Source: Orlajensenia sp001423545 (GTDB lineage: Bacteria; Actinomycetota; Actinomycetes; Actinomycetales; Microbacteriaceae). From it: a DNA stretch of 64,000 nucleotides. The notes beneath the pieces are model-generated. The model worked only from the letters and a program-made list of their open reading frames with translations, did no database searches and was not told the DNA's origin. Numbering within the stretch: the first letter of the stretch is position 1; each line of letters opens with the position of its first letter. Both the position numbers and the translations under genes were made by a program. Location of the stretch: NCBI GenBank assembly GCA_001423545.1, contig LMOK01000002.1, forward strand, positions 682,001 through 746,000. Reading direction: 5' to 3'. Below are positions 1 through 8,348 of the stretch, piece by piece.

Positions 1-58
1 ACTTCCCGCACACTGGGGCGGACAGCCGAACGCCATGCGGGGTGCGCGGCCTCGGCCG

Positions 59-87
59 TTGCTCACCGCGCGGTAAGTGTCCACAAT
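59..87 (+). promoter_or_regulatory. Candidate sigma-70 promoter of the P-type ATPase
   Basis: TTGCTC (59-64) and CACAAT (82-87) are separated by 17 bases and precede the ATPase start at 122, which has a GGAG ribosome site at 112-115. The match to consensus is fair, not perfect. Confidence 0.35.
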
Positions 88-121
88 GAGGTTCAACGAT
101 CGCTCCGAAGTGGAGTAACCC

Positions 122-2851
122 ATGAATGAAGGACCCGGACTCACGGCGCGACCTGCTCCCGCCTCCGAGAGCTGGTACGAACTCTCGTCCGACGAGGTGG
201 CCAGCCGGCTGGAGGTCGACCCGGCGCGGGGCCTGAGTGCGGCCGAGGTGCAACTGAGGCTGCAGACCTACGGCGCGAACGTTCTGGTCGCCGCAGTTGC
301 CGAGCCCGCGTGGAAGCGCTTCTTCAAGCACTATGCGGACTACATGCAGATCGTGCTCGTGGGCGCGGCCCTGGTCAGCCTGCTCATCGGCGAGTACTCG
401 ACTGCCGTCCTGCTCGCGCTGTTGACCCTGTTCAACGCCTGGCTCGGCTATCACCAGGAGGGCAAGGCCGAGGCCGCCGCCGCGGAGCTGAGCACGATGA
501 TGAAGTCGGTGGCCAAGGTGCGCCGCGACGGCGTCATCGTCGAGATTCCCGCCGAGCAGATCGTGCCCGGCGACATCGTGGTGGTGGATGCCGGTGACCG
601 AGTGCCTGCCGACGGTCGCATCATCCTGTCCGCGACGCTCCAGATCGAGGAGGGGGCTCTCACCGGTGAGAGCGTCGCGGTCGAGAAGGAGACCGGCGCG
701 ATCGACCGGGCCGGGGTCGGCATCGGCGACCGGCTGAACATGGCCTTCATGAACACGAACGTCACCCGCGGTCACGGCGAGATCATCATCACCACCACGG
801 GGATGGGATCCGAAGTCGGGCACATCGCCGACCTGCTCGCCGAGCAGAAGGGCGAGAAGACTCCGCTCACCAAGCAGGTCGACCGGCTCACCATCTTCAT
901 CATCCTCGCGGCGTTGTTCGCGTTCGTGGCCATCGTGGTGATGGGTCTCGCCCAGGGTGAGTCGTTTGCGGTGCTGTTCGGCATCGGCGTCGCTCTGGCG
1001 GTCGGCTCGATCCCCGATGCACTGCCGGCGGTGGTCACGACGATTCTGTCGGTCGGCTCGGTCAACATGGCGAAGAAGAACGCCATCATGAAGTCCCTGC
1101 CCGCGGTGGAGACGCTGGGTTCCACGTCGGCGATCAACTCCGACAAGACGGGAACGCTGACCCTCAACCAGATGACCGTCCGTGAGATCGCGACGGTGCG
1201 CCACCGCTACACCGTGAGCGGCGAGGGTTACAGCTTCGACGGCCAGGTGCTGCGGACGTCGGGGGATGCCGAGCGCGACCTGGACTACGTGATGTTCTCG
1301 TGCGCGCTGTGCAACGACTCCGTGGTGGAGGAGGACGGCAGCATCGTCGGGGATCCCACCGAAGCTGCGCTTTACGTGCTCGCGCAGAAGGGTGGAGTGG
1401 ATGTCCGCGAGTTCCGGGAGCGGCACCCGCGGGTCGCATCGGTGCCGTTCGACTCCGACTACAAGTTCATGGCGACCTTCCACCGGATGGCTGCTGCCGA
1501 CGGCACGTCGGTGATCCGGGCCTACGTCAAGGGCGCGCCCGACGAGCTTCTGAGCAGATCGACGCATGCCCTGTCGCCGGGCGGAGCGTCGGAACGACTC
1601 ACTGAAGACACGCGTGCGCTGGTTCTCGCCGAGAACACCCGCATCGCCAGCCAGGGCAAGCGGGTTCTTGGCCTGGCCCAGCGCGACTTCGACCCGCTGA
1701 CCTTCGACCCGTCAGGCGACCTGATGGCGCTGATGCAGGATCTGGAGATGTCGGCGCTGATCGGCGAAGTCGACCCTCCGCGCGCGGAAGCGGTCGCTGC
1801 CATCGGCGAGGCGAAGCGTGCCGGCATCCGCGTTCGAATGATCACCGGCGACCACGCCGTGACGGCAGCCGCGATCGCGGACGAGCTGGGCATCGAGGGC
1901 CGCGCCGTCACCGGAGCCGAGTTCGCGGCGATGAGTGACGAGGAGGCGGATCGCGAGGTGGATGGCATCGGCGTCATCGCCCGGGTTGCGCCCGAACACA
2001 AGGTGCGCCTCGTCGAGGTGCTCAAGCGCAAGGGCAACGTCGTGGCGATGACCGGTGACGGAGTCAACGACGCGCCCGCTATCGCCGCGGCAGACATCGG
2101 CATCGCGATGGGAATCACCGGAACCGACGTCGCCAAGGGCGCGGCGAAGATGATCTTGGCCGACGACAACTTCGCGACCATCATCAGCGCGGTCGAACAG
2201 GGCCGGCTGGTGTACGACAACCTGCAGAAGTTCATCCGCATCCAGGTTGCCAACCTGTACATGTTCATACTCGCCTTCATCGGATCGTCGGCTTTCGCCA
2301 TCGCCGGGACAGCCTTGCTGAGTCCGGCTCAGGTGCTGTGGATCCACATGGCGGTGGTCGCGCCGATCGGCGCGGTCATGGGACTGGACCTTGCGACCCC
2401 GGGCATCATGAACCGCAAGCCACGGCCGTTCAACCAGCCGATCATCGTCCGGTCGATGATGGTGCGGCTGCTCATCGCGGGGTTGTTCATGGCCGCGGCG
2501 ACGCTGGTGCTCGTTCAGATCGGCAAGACCACGTACGGCTCACTCGAGGTCGGACAGACCATGGCCCTCGTAGGTCTGGCACTGATGAACATCGCGGTGG
2601 CACTCAATCTGCGCTTCCCCGAAGAGAGTGCGTTCGGGCCGTCCACGTTCTCGAACCCGAAGCTGCTGTGGGCCTTTGCGTGGGCAGTCATCGGCTCGAT
2701 GCTCATCACTCAGGTGGGAGTGCTCCAGGACCTCTTCACGACCAGCCCGCTGAACGCCCCGCAGTGGGGACTGTGCCTGGTTCCGGCTGCCGTCCTCCTG
2801 CTGCTGGGGGAGCTCGGCAAGCTCATCCTCCGCGCACGCCGCCGTAGATAG
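122..2851 (+). CDS. Cation-translocating P-type ATPase (P2-type, Ca2+/monovalent-cation-like)
   Basis: This 909-residue integral membrane pump couples ATP hydrolysis to cation transport. The order is typical of P2 ATPases: N-terminal cation-ATPase domain, actuator with LTGES near residue 185, the phosphorylation site DKTGTLT at about Asp341, the nucleotide-binding domain, the hinge TGDGVNDAP near residue 645, and six C-terminal membrane segments. The M4 helix, whose residues help set ion choice, reads PDALPAVVTT where SERCA/PMR1 pumps have PEGLP, so the transported ion cannot be fixed from sequence; Ca2+ or Mn2+ is most likely, Na+/K+ possible. It stands alone with its own promoter, and the next gene is a separate small membrane protein. 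Family assignment is secure, substrate is not. Confidence 0.93.
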   Translation: MNEGPGLTARPAPASESWYELSSDEVASRLEVDPARGLSAAEVQLRLQTYGANVLVAAVAEPAWKRFFKHYADYMQIVLVGAALVSLLIGEYSTAVLLALLTLFNAWLGYHQEGKAEAAAAELSTMMKSVAKVRRDGVIVEIPAEQIVPGDIVVVDAGDRVPADGRIILSATLQIEEGALTGESVAVEKETGAIDRAGVGIGDRLNMAFMNTNVTRGHGEIIITTTGMGSEVGHIADLLAEQKGEKTPLTKQVDRLTIFIILAALFAFVAIVVMGLAQGESFAVLFGIGVALAVGSIPDALPAVVTTILSVGSVNMAKKNAIMKSLPAVETLGSTSAINSDKTGTLTLNQMTVREIATVRHRYTVSGEGYSFDGQVLRTSGDAERDLDYVMFSCALCNDSVVEEDGSIVGDPTEAALYVLAQKGGVDVREFRERHPRVASVPFDSDYKFMATFHRMAAADGTSVIRAYVKGAPDELLSRSTHALSPGGASERLTEDTRALVLAENTRIASQGKRVLGLAQRDFDPLTFDPSGDLMALMQDLEMSALIGEVDPPRAEAVAAIGEAKRAGIRVRMITGDHAVTAAAIADELGIEGRAVTGAEFAAMSDEEADREVDGIGVIARVAPEHKVRLVEVLKRKGNVVAMTGDGVNDAPAIAAADIGIAMGITGTDVAKGAAKMILADDNFATIISAVEQGRLVYDNLQKFIRIQVANLYMFILAFIGSSAFAIAGTALLSPAQVLWIHMAVVAPIGAVMGLDLATPGIMNRKPRPFNQPIIVRSMMVRLLIAGLFMAAATLVLVQIGKTTYGSLEVGQTMALVGLALMNIAVALNLRFPEESAFGPSTFSNPKLLWAFAWAVIGSMLITQVGVLQDLFTTSPLNAPQWGLCLVPAAVLLLLGELGKLILRARRRR

Positions 2852-3075
2852 CTCTCAAGCCTGGTACATCGTGGGATCGGCATCTGCCGTATCTGTCCTA
2901 CGTTCCTCCTGATCCGGCTGATCGGAGTCACCCAGAACGTATGATTCGGCGATGCTCCTGCGCTGGTAGCCTCCGTGAATCACCATGCGTTGACATGACT
3001 GCGGGGAACCAGGTTCCGACCCTTCCACCGCCGGTTGCGACGACGTCTGACAAGCTTCAGCCGAAAGGGAATCTT

Positions 3076-3465
3076 ATGTTCAACGACAACGGGTCGTTCC
3101 TGCTCGCACTCTTCGAGTTCTTCCTGTTCTTCGCCTGGTTCATGTGCCTGTTCTGGGTCATCGGCGACATCTTCCGAAGCAGCGACCTCGGCGGGGGCGG
3201 GAAGACGCTCTGGATCATCTTCGTGATCCTCATTCCGTGGCTGGGCATCCTGGTCTACGTGATCGCGCGCGGCGGCGGCATGCAGGAGCGGCAGCTGGAA
3301 CAGGCGAAGGCCATGCAAGCAAGGCAGGCTGAGTACATCCAGTCCGTGGCCCAGTCCTCCTCGACGTCGGCGACTGACGAGATCGCTTCGGCTAAGTCGC
3401 TGCTGGACTCGGGCGCCATCACGCAGGCCGAGTTCGAGGTCCTGAAGTCGAAAGCCCTCGCGTAA
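3076..3465 (+). CDS. SHOCT / PLDc_N-like small membrane protein
   Basis: The 129-residue product has two hydrophobic segments (about residues 7-28 and 43-60) that resemble the PLD nuclease N-terminal membrane module. A polar linker follows, then a C-terminal SHOCT motif (about residues 100-129: SAKSLLDSGAITQAEFEVLK). SHOCT is a short helical module thought to mediate oligomerisation. I chose ATG 3076, preceded by a GAAAGGGA ribosome site, over an upstream in-frame start at 2941 because the extension is not membrane-protein-like and has no ribosome site. Its function is unknown; it is probably an inner-membrane scaffold or stress protein. Confidence 0.85.
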   Translation: MFNDNGSFLLALFEFFLFFAWFMCLFWVIGDIFRSSDLGGGGKTLWIIFVILIPWLGILVYVIARGGGMQERQLEQAKAMQARQAEYIQSVAQSSSTSATDEIASAKSLLDSGAITQAEFEVLKSKALA

Positions 3466-3570
3466 CACCGGTCGCACGGCCGCGCGAGCGCAGGCGTCGG
3501 CGCGGTGATGGACGTCGTGCGGCTCGCACCAGCGATGGCGCACGCGACCCGATCGGGCCATACTTCAGGT

Positions 3571-3927
3571 ATGCCCGTGGCGCGGTTCACCACCGCAGAG
3601 GAATGGCTTCGAGCCTGTGTGACCGCCACAGGTCGTGCCGACGTGGCCGATCTGGCCGCGCTGCATGAACTCGACATTGATGTTGGGCGCCGCGTCGCGG
3701 AGGCTGAAGCAGCCGGCGCTGATCGGTTCGGCCATACCGACCTCACCGTCTCCGAGCTCGCGGCTCGGTCCGGACTGCCGGTGCGGACCGCGGGTCAGTA
3801 CCGAATGGTGTTCATGGCGCTCGGGTTGGAAGTGTTCGACACCAGCGGGAACACCACTCGCAGGCGACTGCAGATGCCGCGAGAGAGCTTCATCGCGGAC
3901 CTTGCTGCGGAGTACCGACAACCCTAG
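3571..3927 (+). CDS. Hypothetical protein with an HTH-like segment
   Basis: This is a 118-residue soluble protein I cannot assign to a named family. The segment LTVSELAARSGLPVRTAGQY (about residues 60-79) looks like a helix-turn-helix of the MerR/MarR kind, and the rest is acidic and helical. I placed the start at ATG 3571 because CATACT at 3559-3564 lies 6 bases ahead, the spacing expected for a leaderless actinobacterial mRNA. The in-frame ATG at 3505 would add a region without coding character. It is convergent with the cobalt/nickel transporter operon. Possible regulator; function not established. Confidence 0.55.
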   Translation: MPVARFTTAEEWLRACVTATGRADVADLAALHELDIDVGRRVAEAEAAGADRFGHTDLTVSELAARSGLPVRTAGQYRMVFMALGLEVFDTSGNTTRRRLQMPRESFIADLAAEYRQP

Positions 3928-4054
3928 ATTGCTCGGCAACTCCGTCCGGCGTGGCTGACCGGGCGCCCAGTGCAGAGCGGGACAGGGAGGCGTCGTACCC
4001 GGATGCGAGCATTGCCCAGCCCGACGTACTCTCTCGGTTCGGACGCACAGGTGC

Positions 4055-4834
4055 TCACGCAGGCGACGTCGGAGCCATGCGCGGGTCGAAGCCCCATGGT
4101 AATTCCAGCCCATGTGCTTCCATGAAGACCGCGTCAGAGAGCAGGTCGCGGGTGGCTCCGTCGGCGACAATGCGTCCTTCGTCCAGCACCAGCGCTCGAG
4201 GACACAGCTCCAGGGCGTATGGAAGATCATGGGTCACCACGATGACCGTTGCGTCGAGGACGCCGAGCGTCGCGGACAGCTCGCGCCGCGCCGACGGATC
4301 GAGATTGGACGTCGGCTCATCGAGGACGACGACGTCAACGTCCATGGAGAGGATGGTCGCTATCGCGGCACGTCGCCGCTGCCCGAGGGACAGGTGCTGC
4401 GGCGCTCGTTCTCCCTGTCCTTCTAGTCCGACTCGAGCGAGGGCGGAGGAGACACGCTCCTCGAGGTCGGAGCCCGTCACGCCGAAATTGGCCGGGCCGA
4501 AGGCGACATCCTCGCCGACCGTCGGCATGAAGAGCTGGTCGTCCGGGTCCTGGAACACCACCCCGACGCGGCGCCTGACCTCACGAGCAGTCCGGCGGTC
4601 GAGAACCACGTCGCCGATCCGCACTTCACCGGACGCAGGGGTGAGAATACCGTTGAGGTGCAGCATCAGCGTCGTCTTGCCGGCCCCGTTCGGCCCGAGG
4701 ACGGCGACACGCTCGCCCGCTGCGATGTCGAATGTGATGCCGTCAAGGACCCGACGACCGGCGCCGCCGCCGGGATAGCCGAACATCAGTTCAGTGACGG
4801 ATACCGCCGCCCCGCGCCCCGATGCGCGGCTCAC
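4055..4834 (-). CDS. cbiO: ECF transporter ATPase (CbiO-type)
   Basis: This 259-residue ABC ATPase is the energising subunit of a cobalt/nickel ECF importer. It shows Walker A (GPNGAGKTT, about residues 48-56), a Q-loop (FQDPDDQLF), the signature LSLGQRRR, Walker B (DVVVLDEPTSNLDP) and an H-loop (VVTHD). The DPDDQLF Q-loop is characteristic of ECF-type ATPases. The start overlaps the end of cbiQ by 4 bases (ATGA), so the two are translationally coupled. It is the last gene of the cbiM-PDGLE-cbiQ-cbiO operon. Only one ATPase gene is present, consistent with the homodimeric CbiO of Co/Ni systems. Confidence 0.93.
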   Translation of the reverse strand: MSRASGRGAAVSVTELMFGYPGGGAGRRVLDGITFDIAAGERVAVLGPNGAGKTTLMLHLNGILTPASGEVRIGDVVLDRRTAREVRRRVGVVFQDPDDQLFMPTVGEDVAFGPANFGVTGSDLEERVSSALARVGLEGQGERAPQHLSLGQRRRAAIATILSMDVDVVVLDEPTSNLDPSARRELSATLGVLDATVIVVTHDLPYALELCPRALVLDEGRIVADGATRDLLSDAVFMEAHGLELPWGFDPRMAPTSPA

Positions 4835-5499
4835 CGCGGCGTCGTCTCTTCATACCCGCGTGCGAGCATGGCCAGGTGCACGCGTTCACCGCGAGCATGG
4901 GAGCGAACGAAGAGTGCCCCGACACCCGACGCGATCACCCGCCACGCGCGTGGGTCGGCCGGTCGGAACCCGCGGGCGCTGCGGGCTGTGCTCATCCGAG
5001 CGGCCTCGCCGGCGATGAGGTCCAGATACCTCAACATGAAGCCCATGATCGAGACGAGCTGACGAGGCAGATGCAGCGACTCGAGCGCGACGACGATGCG
5101 ACGAGGTTGGGTCGTCGCTACCAGAGCGATGGAGGCGAGCAGGGCGAGGGTCGCCTTGACCAGCAGCCCCCACGCTCCCCACAGGCCCGCGACTGACAGG
5201 GACATACCCCAGACGTCGACTCGTGGGCCCAGGGCGATCAGGGGCAAGAGCAGTGCGAACACCAGGAACGGCACCTCGATCAGAGAGCGCTTGAGAACCA
5301 GGATCGGCGATACACGGGCGATGACGAGAACGCCGACGATGAGGCATCCGTACACGGCGAAGGCGTAGAAGGACTCGCGCGGAGTCGCCACAACCAGAAC
5401 GACGAACGCGATCAGGCTGACCAGCTTCACGCGAGCTGACATCCGATGAAGCGCTGTTGGCCCGGGTTCGATCCGCAGGTGCATGTCAGTCGCGGTCAT
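4831..5499 (-). CDS. cbiQ: ECF transporter transmembrane subunit (CbiQ/EcfT)
   Basis: This 222-residue membrane protein couples ATP hydrolysis by CbiO to the substrate-specific subunit CbiM. It has several hydrophobic helices. A conserved cytoplasmic coupling region contains an Ala-Arg-Gly-like motif (STARSARGFRPADPRAW), which is where EcfT subunits contact the ATPase. The frame is open further upstream, but I used ATG 5499 because it overlaps the PDGLE gene by 14 bases and gives a normal N-terminus. It overlaps cbiO by 4 bases. Confidence 0.9.
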   Translation of the reverse strand: MTATDMHLRIEPGPTALHRMSARVKLVSLIAFVVLVVATPRESFYAFAVYGCLIVGVLVIARVSPILVLKRSLIEVPFLVFALLLPLIALGPRVDVWGMSLSVAGLWGAWGLLVKATLALLASIALVATTQPRRIVVALESLHLPRQLVSIMGFMLRYLDLIAGEAARMSTARSARGFRPADPRAWRVIASGVGALFVRSHARGERVHLAMLARGYEETTPR

Positions 5500-5845
5500 G
5501 TGAGCTGGGCACCTTGCGTCGATTCGCAAGACGTCCGATGACGAAGGCGAAGGCGAAGGTGACGGTGCAGCCGGCAGCCCCGGCGACGGCAAGCGACAAC
5601 CACGGATTCTCGACGAAACTGGCTCCATACTCCGCCAAGGGGCTGACGGCAGTGACGCTGGGGTGCGCCTCCCCGGCGAAGCCCGACACGTCCGCCACGT
5701 AGGTCAACCCGTCGGGAAGCTGGGAAGCCCAGAGGCTCAGCACACAGGCGATGACCAGGGCTGCGAGCAGCGCACCGACAGTGAAGGCGCGGGTCGAGAT
5801 CCGCACCGGGGCGGGCTCAGCAGGGTGGGGTCGAGGGGCGCTCAT
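5486..5845 (-). CDS. PDGLE-domain protein, CbiN-like component
   Basis: The 119-residue protein has an N-terminal membrane segment (about 22-42), an external segment with the diagnostic PDGL motif followed by AEYG, and a second membrane helix near the C-terminus. This layout matches PDGLE-domain proteins, which replace CbiN in many Co/Ni ECF systems as a small subunit needed for metal loading. It begins inside the cbiM stop (4-base ATGA overlap at 5842-5845). The longer open frame upstream of 5845 overlaps cbiM in another frame and is not used. Confidence 0.87.
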   Translation of the reverse strand: MSAPRPHPAEPAPVRISTRAFTVGALLAALVIACVLSLWASQLPDGLTYVADVSGFAGEAHPSVTAVSPLAEYGASFVENPWLSLAVAGAAGCTVTFAFAFVIGRLANRRKVPSSHDRD

Positions 5846-6531
5846 GACACCACGCTCCGGGCGAGCGGATTCTTCGTCGCGCGTGCGAACCGCGCTCCGT
5901 ACACGAGGTCTGGCCGAGTCGCCAGGACCGCGCTCACGACGAGCCCGGTGATCACCGCCTCGCCCACGCCGATCAGTGTGTGCCACCCGACCATGGCCGC
6001 GAGAAGGGCATCGAGGGGTACGGGCACGTCGCCGCCGACGGCGAAGAGCAGGACGAAAGTGGCGGCGGCAGTCGGTACGGAAGCAAAAGCGCCCAACCCT
6101 GCCGCCGCGGGGATCGCCCAGCGCTCGCCGGGCAGGATGAGCATGGCCGCGCGGAACACGCCCCAACCGACGATGGTGGTGACGATGCCCATGAGGAGGA
6201 TGTTTGTGCCGAGCGCCGTGACCCCTCCGTCGGCGAACAGGAACGCCTGAACGACGAGCACAACGCTGAGGCAGAGCACTGCGGTGCCCGGGCCGACGAG
6301 GACAGCGGCGAGGACCGCTCCCATCAGATGCCCACTGGTTCCCGCGCCGACCGGGAAGGTGACCATCTGAGCGGCGAAGATCACTGTCGCCACGATGCCC
6401 ACCATCGGCGCCTTGCGGTCATCGACCGCTTCCCGCCCCGCGAGCCTTAACGCGACTGCGATGCCGCCGGCCGCGAGGACGCCGGTTGCGACCGATGTGG
6501 GAAGGTTCAGGAATCCATCGGGAACGTGCAT
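5842..6531 (-). CDS. cbiM: Cobalt/nickel ECF permease, substrate-specific subunit CbiM
   Basis: This 229-residue subunit binds and moves the metal ion. The start MHVPDGFL is diagnostic: in CbiM the mature N-terminus and His2 form the metal-binding site, so ATG 6531 (with a GGAAGG ribosome site) is the only sensible start even though the frame runs on upstream. Further conserved histidines lie in GTSGHLMGA and in MVGWHTLIG, with about seven membrane helices. It leads the operon. Two near-identical 17-bp palindromes lie 46-97 bases upstream, and a Fur-family regulator is transcribed the other way, which points to metal-responsive repression. Cobalt versus nickel cannot be decided. Confidence 0.94.
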   Translation of the reverse strand: MHVPDGFLNLPTSVATGVLAAGGIAVALRLAGREAVDDRKAPMVGIVATVIFAAQMVTFPVGAGTSGHLMGAVLAAVLVGPGTAVLCLSVVLVVQAFLFADGGVTALGTNILLMGIVTTIVGWGVFRAAMLILPGERWAIPAAAGLGAFASVPTAAATFVLLFAVGGDVPVPLDALLAAMVGWHTLIGVGEAVITGLVVSAVLATRPDLVYGARFARATKNPLARSVVS

Positions 6532-6576
6532 CGTCGCCCTTCCGCCTGGGGAAATCCTCGGATCACCGGGTGCCAT

Positions 6577-6593
6577 CTGCGACAGCGTCGCGG
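6577..6593. promoter_or_regulatory. Candidate metal-regulator operator 1 (cbiM side)
   Basis: CTGCGAC-agc-GTCGCGG is a 7-3-7 inverted repeat with one mismatch. It is nearly identical to the second copy at 6612-6628. It lies 46 bases upstream of cbiM, in the intergenic region shared with the Fur-family gene. Confidence 0.6.
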
Positions 6594-6611
6594 CTGGCAC
6601 TTCTCACCCTA

Positions 6612-6628
6612 CTGCGACCCCGTCGCAG
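6612..6628. promoter_or_regulatory. Candidate metal-regulator operator 2 (regulator side)
   Basis: CTGCGAC-ccc-GTCGCAG is a perfect 7-3-7 inverted repeat centred 35 bp from operator 1 and 61 bases before the Fur-family start. A pair this similar between two divergent genes suggests joint control, including autoregulation. Confidence 0.62.
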
Positions 6629-6688
6629 CTCGCCAGAGGTGCGAACGAGCTGGGGACGCCCCGAGGAGGTGTGTGCCACCATGGAGGC

Positions 6689-7258
6689 ATGCTGGCCACC
6701 CACCACGGCGCGTCGCCCAGTACCGGGCAGACGTCGGATGCCGCCGACCCTCACGAGGATCTCCATCATGAGGCGCCGGAGACGTCAGTGGAGCTGGCGC
6801 TGGCAGCACTTCGTTCGCGCGGCGAGCGCGTGACGATTGCGCGACGAGCCGTCCTCGACGTGCTCGCACGCACGCATGAGTACGTCAGCGCCGATCATGT
6901 CGTATCGATGCTCGCCGATGGAACTCCGGTTGTGCATCGAGCGACCGTGTACCGCACGCTCGACGTGCTCTCCAATCGGGGGATCGTGGCAGCGGTCCAT
7001 GTTCCGGGTGGGGCGACCATGTACCACTTCGCCGCCGGCACTCCGGGACACGAGCATCTGCACGCGCACTGCAGAGTGTGCAGACGAGTTGTGGTCATCC
7101 CCGCCGATTCCCTCGACGTCGCCGCTGAAAGGATCCTCGATTCGACAGGGTTGGCCATCGGGCCGATGCAGTCCGTCATCGTCGGGGTGTGCGCGCAGTG
7201 CGCAGAGGCCGATCAGTCGATGTCGACGAAGACGACCTCGATCGCGTTATTGCCGTAG
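6689..7258 (+). CDS. Fur-family metal-responsive repressor (possibly Nur-like)
   Basis: The 189-residue protein has a His-rich N-terminus, a winged helix (RVTIARRAVLDVLARTHEYV through ATVYRTLDVL, about residues 45-100) and a C-terminal dimerisation/metal region with HEHLHAHCRVC and a late CAQC, giving the two CxxC pairs of a structural zinc site. It faces the cobalt/nickel importer, and paired palindromes sit between them. It is therefore most likely the nickel/cobalt repressor (Nur type), although Zur or Fur cannot be excluded by sequence alone. An AGGAGG (6664-6669) lies closest to an in-frame GTG at 6671, so the start may be there. The 3' end overlaps the convergent sulfite oxidase gene by 46 bases. 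Confidence 0.88.
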   Translation: MLATHHGASPSTGQTSDAADPHEDLHHEAPETSVELALAALRSRGERVTIARRAVLDVLARTHEYVSADHVVSMLADGTPVVHRATVYRTLDVLSNRGIVAAVHVPGGATMYHFAAGTPGHEHLHAHCRVCRRVVVIPADSLDVAAERILDSTGLAIGPMQSVIVGVCAQCAEADQSMSTKTTSIALLP

Positions 7259-8292
7259 CCGAGACGGTTCCACGGCGGAACCTCAGGCTGCACGTTTCCG
7301 GCGGCGTCGGTCGCTCGGGCTCGGAGGGTGTGCCGTCCGACGTGTGGGGGCTGCCACTCGAAGCTCCAGTCCTGCCACTGGTACGGGCCTTTCGGTTGCT
7401 CGACCGTGGCCGGGAACCACTCGCCCGCGCCGGTCAGGCTGATGTCGACGTTGGTGATCGGGCCGCTACCGGACCATGCCTTGCCTCGAATCGTGCACGG
7501 CTGCGCGGGCAGGACTGATCCAGCTGCAGGCTCGGTGATTCGCGCGCGTACGCGCATCACCGTGACGGGTTCGTGAGGCCGGTCGGGCCACTCGTAGATG
7601 TAGTGGCCGGTCTGGAACTCGCCCGTGTAAGGCTCGGTGAGCACATCGATCCGGTGCAGCCATTTGACCGACGCCACTGCGAACCAGTGCGGGACGATGA
7701 CCCGGAAGGGAGCACCGTGGTCGGGGCGCAGCGGTTCGCCGTTCATCTCGTAGGCGATGAGGATCTCCGTTGCCGGGTCGGCAGCAACCGGGAGTGGCAG
7801 TGCTCTGACGAATGTCAGGTCCTCGCCGTCTGTACTCTCCAGTACCGGGTGAAGTAGGTAGGAGCCGCTGTCGGCACCCTCGAATCGAACGTCGACGCCA
7901 TCACTGCTCGGCCGCGCGAGGGCGAGGACATCCGACAGGCGGGCGCCGGTCCAGCGCGCGGTGGACACCGCGTAATCACCCCAGGGCTCGCCGGTCGGCA
8001 GTGGGCGCATCTCGAGGCGCCCGTTGCCGGCGCACTCGAGCGTCACTGAACGCTCCAACGACGGTAACGCGCGGAGGTCGTCGAGGGTCAGGGTGATCGG
8101 ATTCTCGACCGCTCCGCCGACGGAGAAGGTGCCGTCGTGGTCGGGAAGGGCGAAGTTGCTCCGGACGTAGTGGAAGTCGGTGGGGGTGATGTCGCCGATC
8201 AGGGCTTCCGGTGGTGCTTCGGCGTTGTACGGGGCCGGATTGATCATCTGGAGTGCGGCACGGGACTGTTCGAGTGCGCTGGATTCAGCCAT
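7213..8292 (-). CDS. Sulfite oxidase-type molybdopterin oxidoreductase
   Basis: This 359-residue enzyme has the sulfite oxidase fold. An N-terminal Mo-cofactor domain carries the Mo-ligating cysteine (Cys87 in LECAGNGR). The C-terminal Mo-co dimerisation domain (about 245-359) has an Ig-like fold with FEWQPPHVGRHTLRARATDA. There is no Tat or Sec signal and no cytochrome b5 domain, so it is a cytoplasmic, heme-free form. Known relatives oxidise sulfite; a different oxo-transfer substrate is possible. It is the last gene of the operon led from 12319, after an enoyl-CoA hydratase-like gene, an unusual setting for a sulfite oxidase. Confidence 0.88.
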   Translation of the reverse strand: MAESSALEQSRAALQMINPAPYNAEAPPEALIGDITPTDFHYVRSNFALPDHDGTFSVGGAVENPITLTLDDLRALPSLERSVTLECAGNGRLEMRPLPTGEPWGDYAVSTARWTGARLSDVLALARPSSDGVDVRFEGADSGSYLLHPVLESTDGEDLTFVRALPLPVAADPATEILIAYEMNGEPLRPDHGAPFRVIVPHWFAVASVKWLHRIDVLTEPYTGEFQTGHYIYEWPDRPHEPVTVMRVRARITEPAAGSVLPAQPCTIRGKAWSGSGPITNVDISLTGAGEWFPATVEQPKGPYQWQDWSFEWQPPHVGRHTLRARATDAAGNVQPEVPPWNRLGYGNNAIEVVFVDID

Positions 8293-8348
8293 GGTCAGTT
8301 CTCCTCAGCGATTGGTGTTCGAATCTAGGGTGGTGGGCGCCGCGGGGG

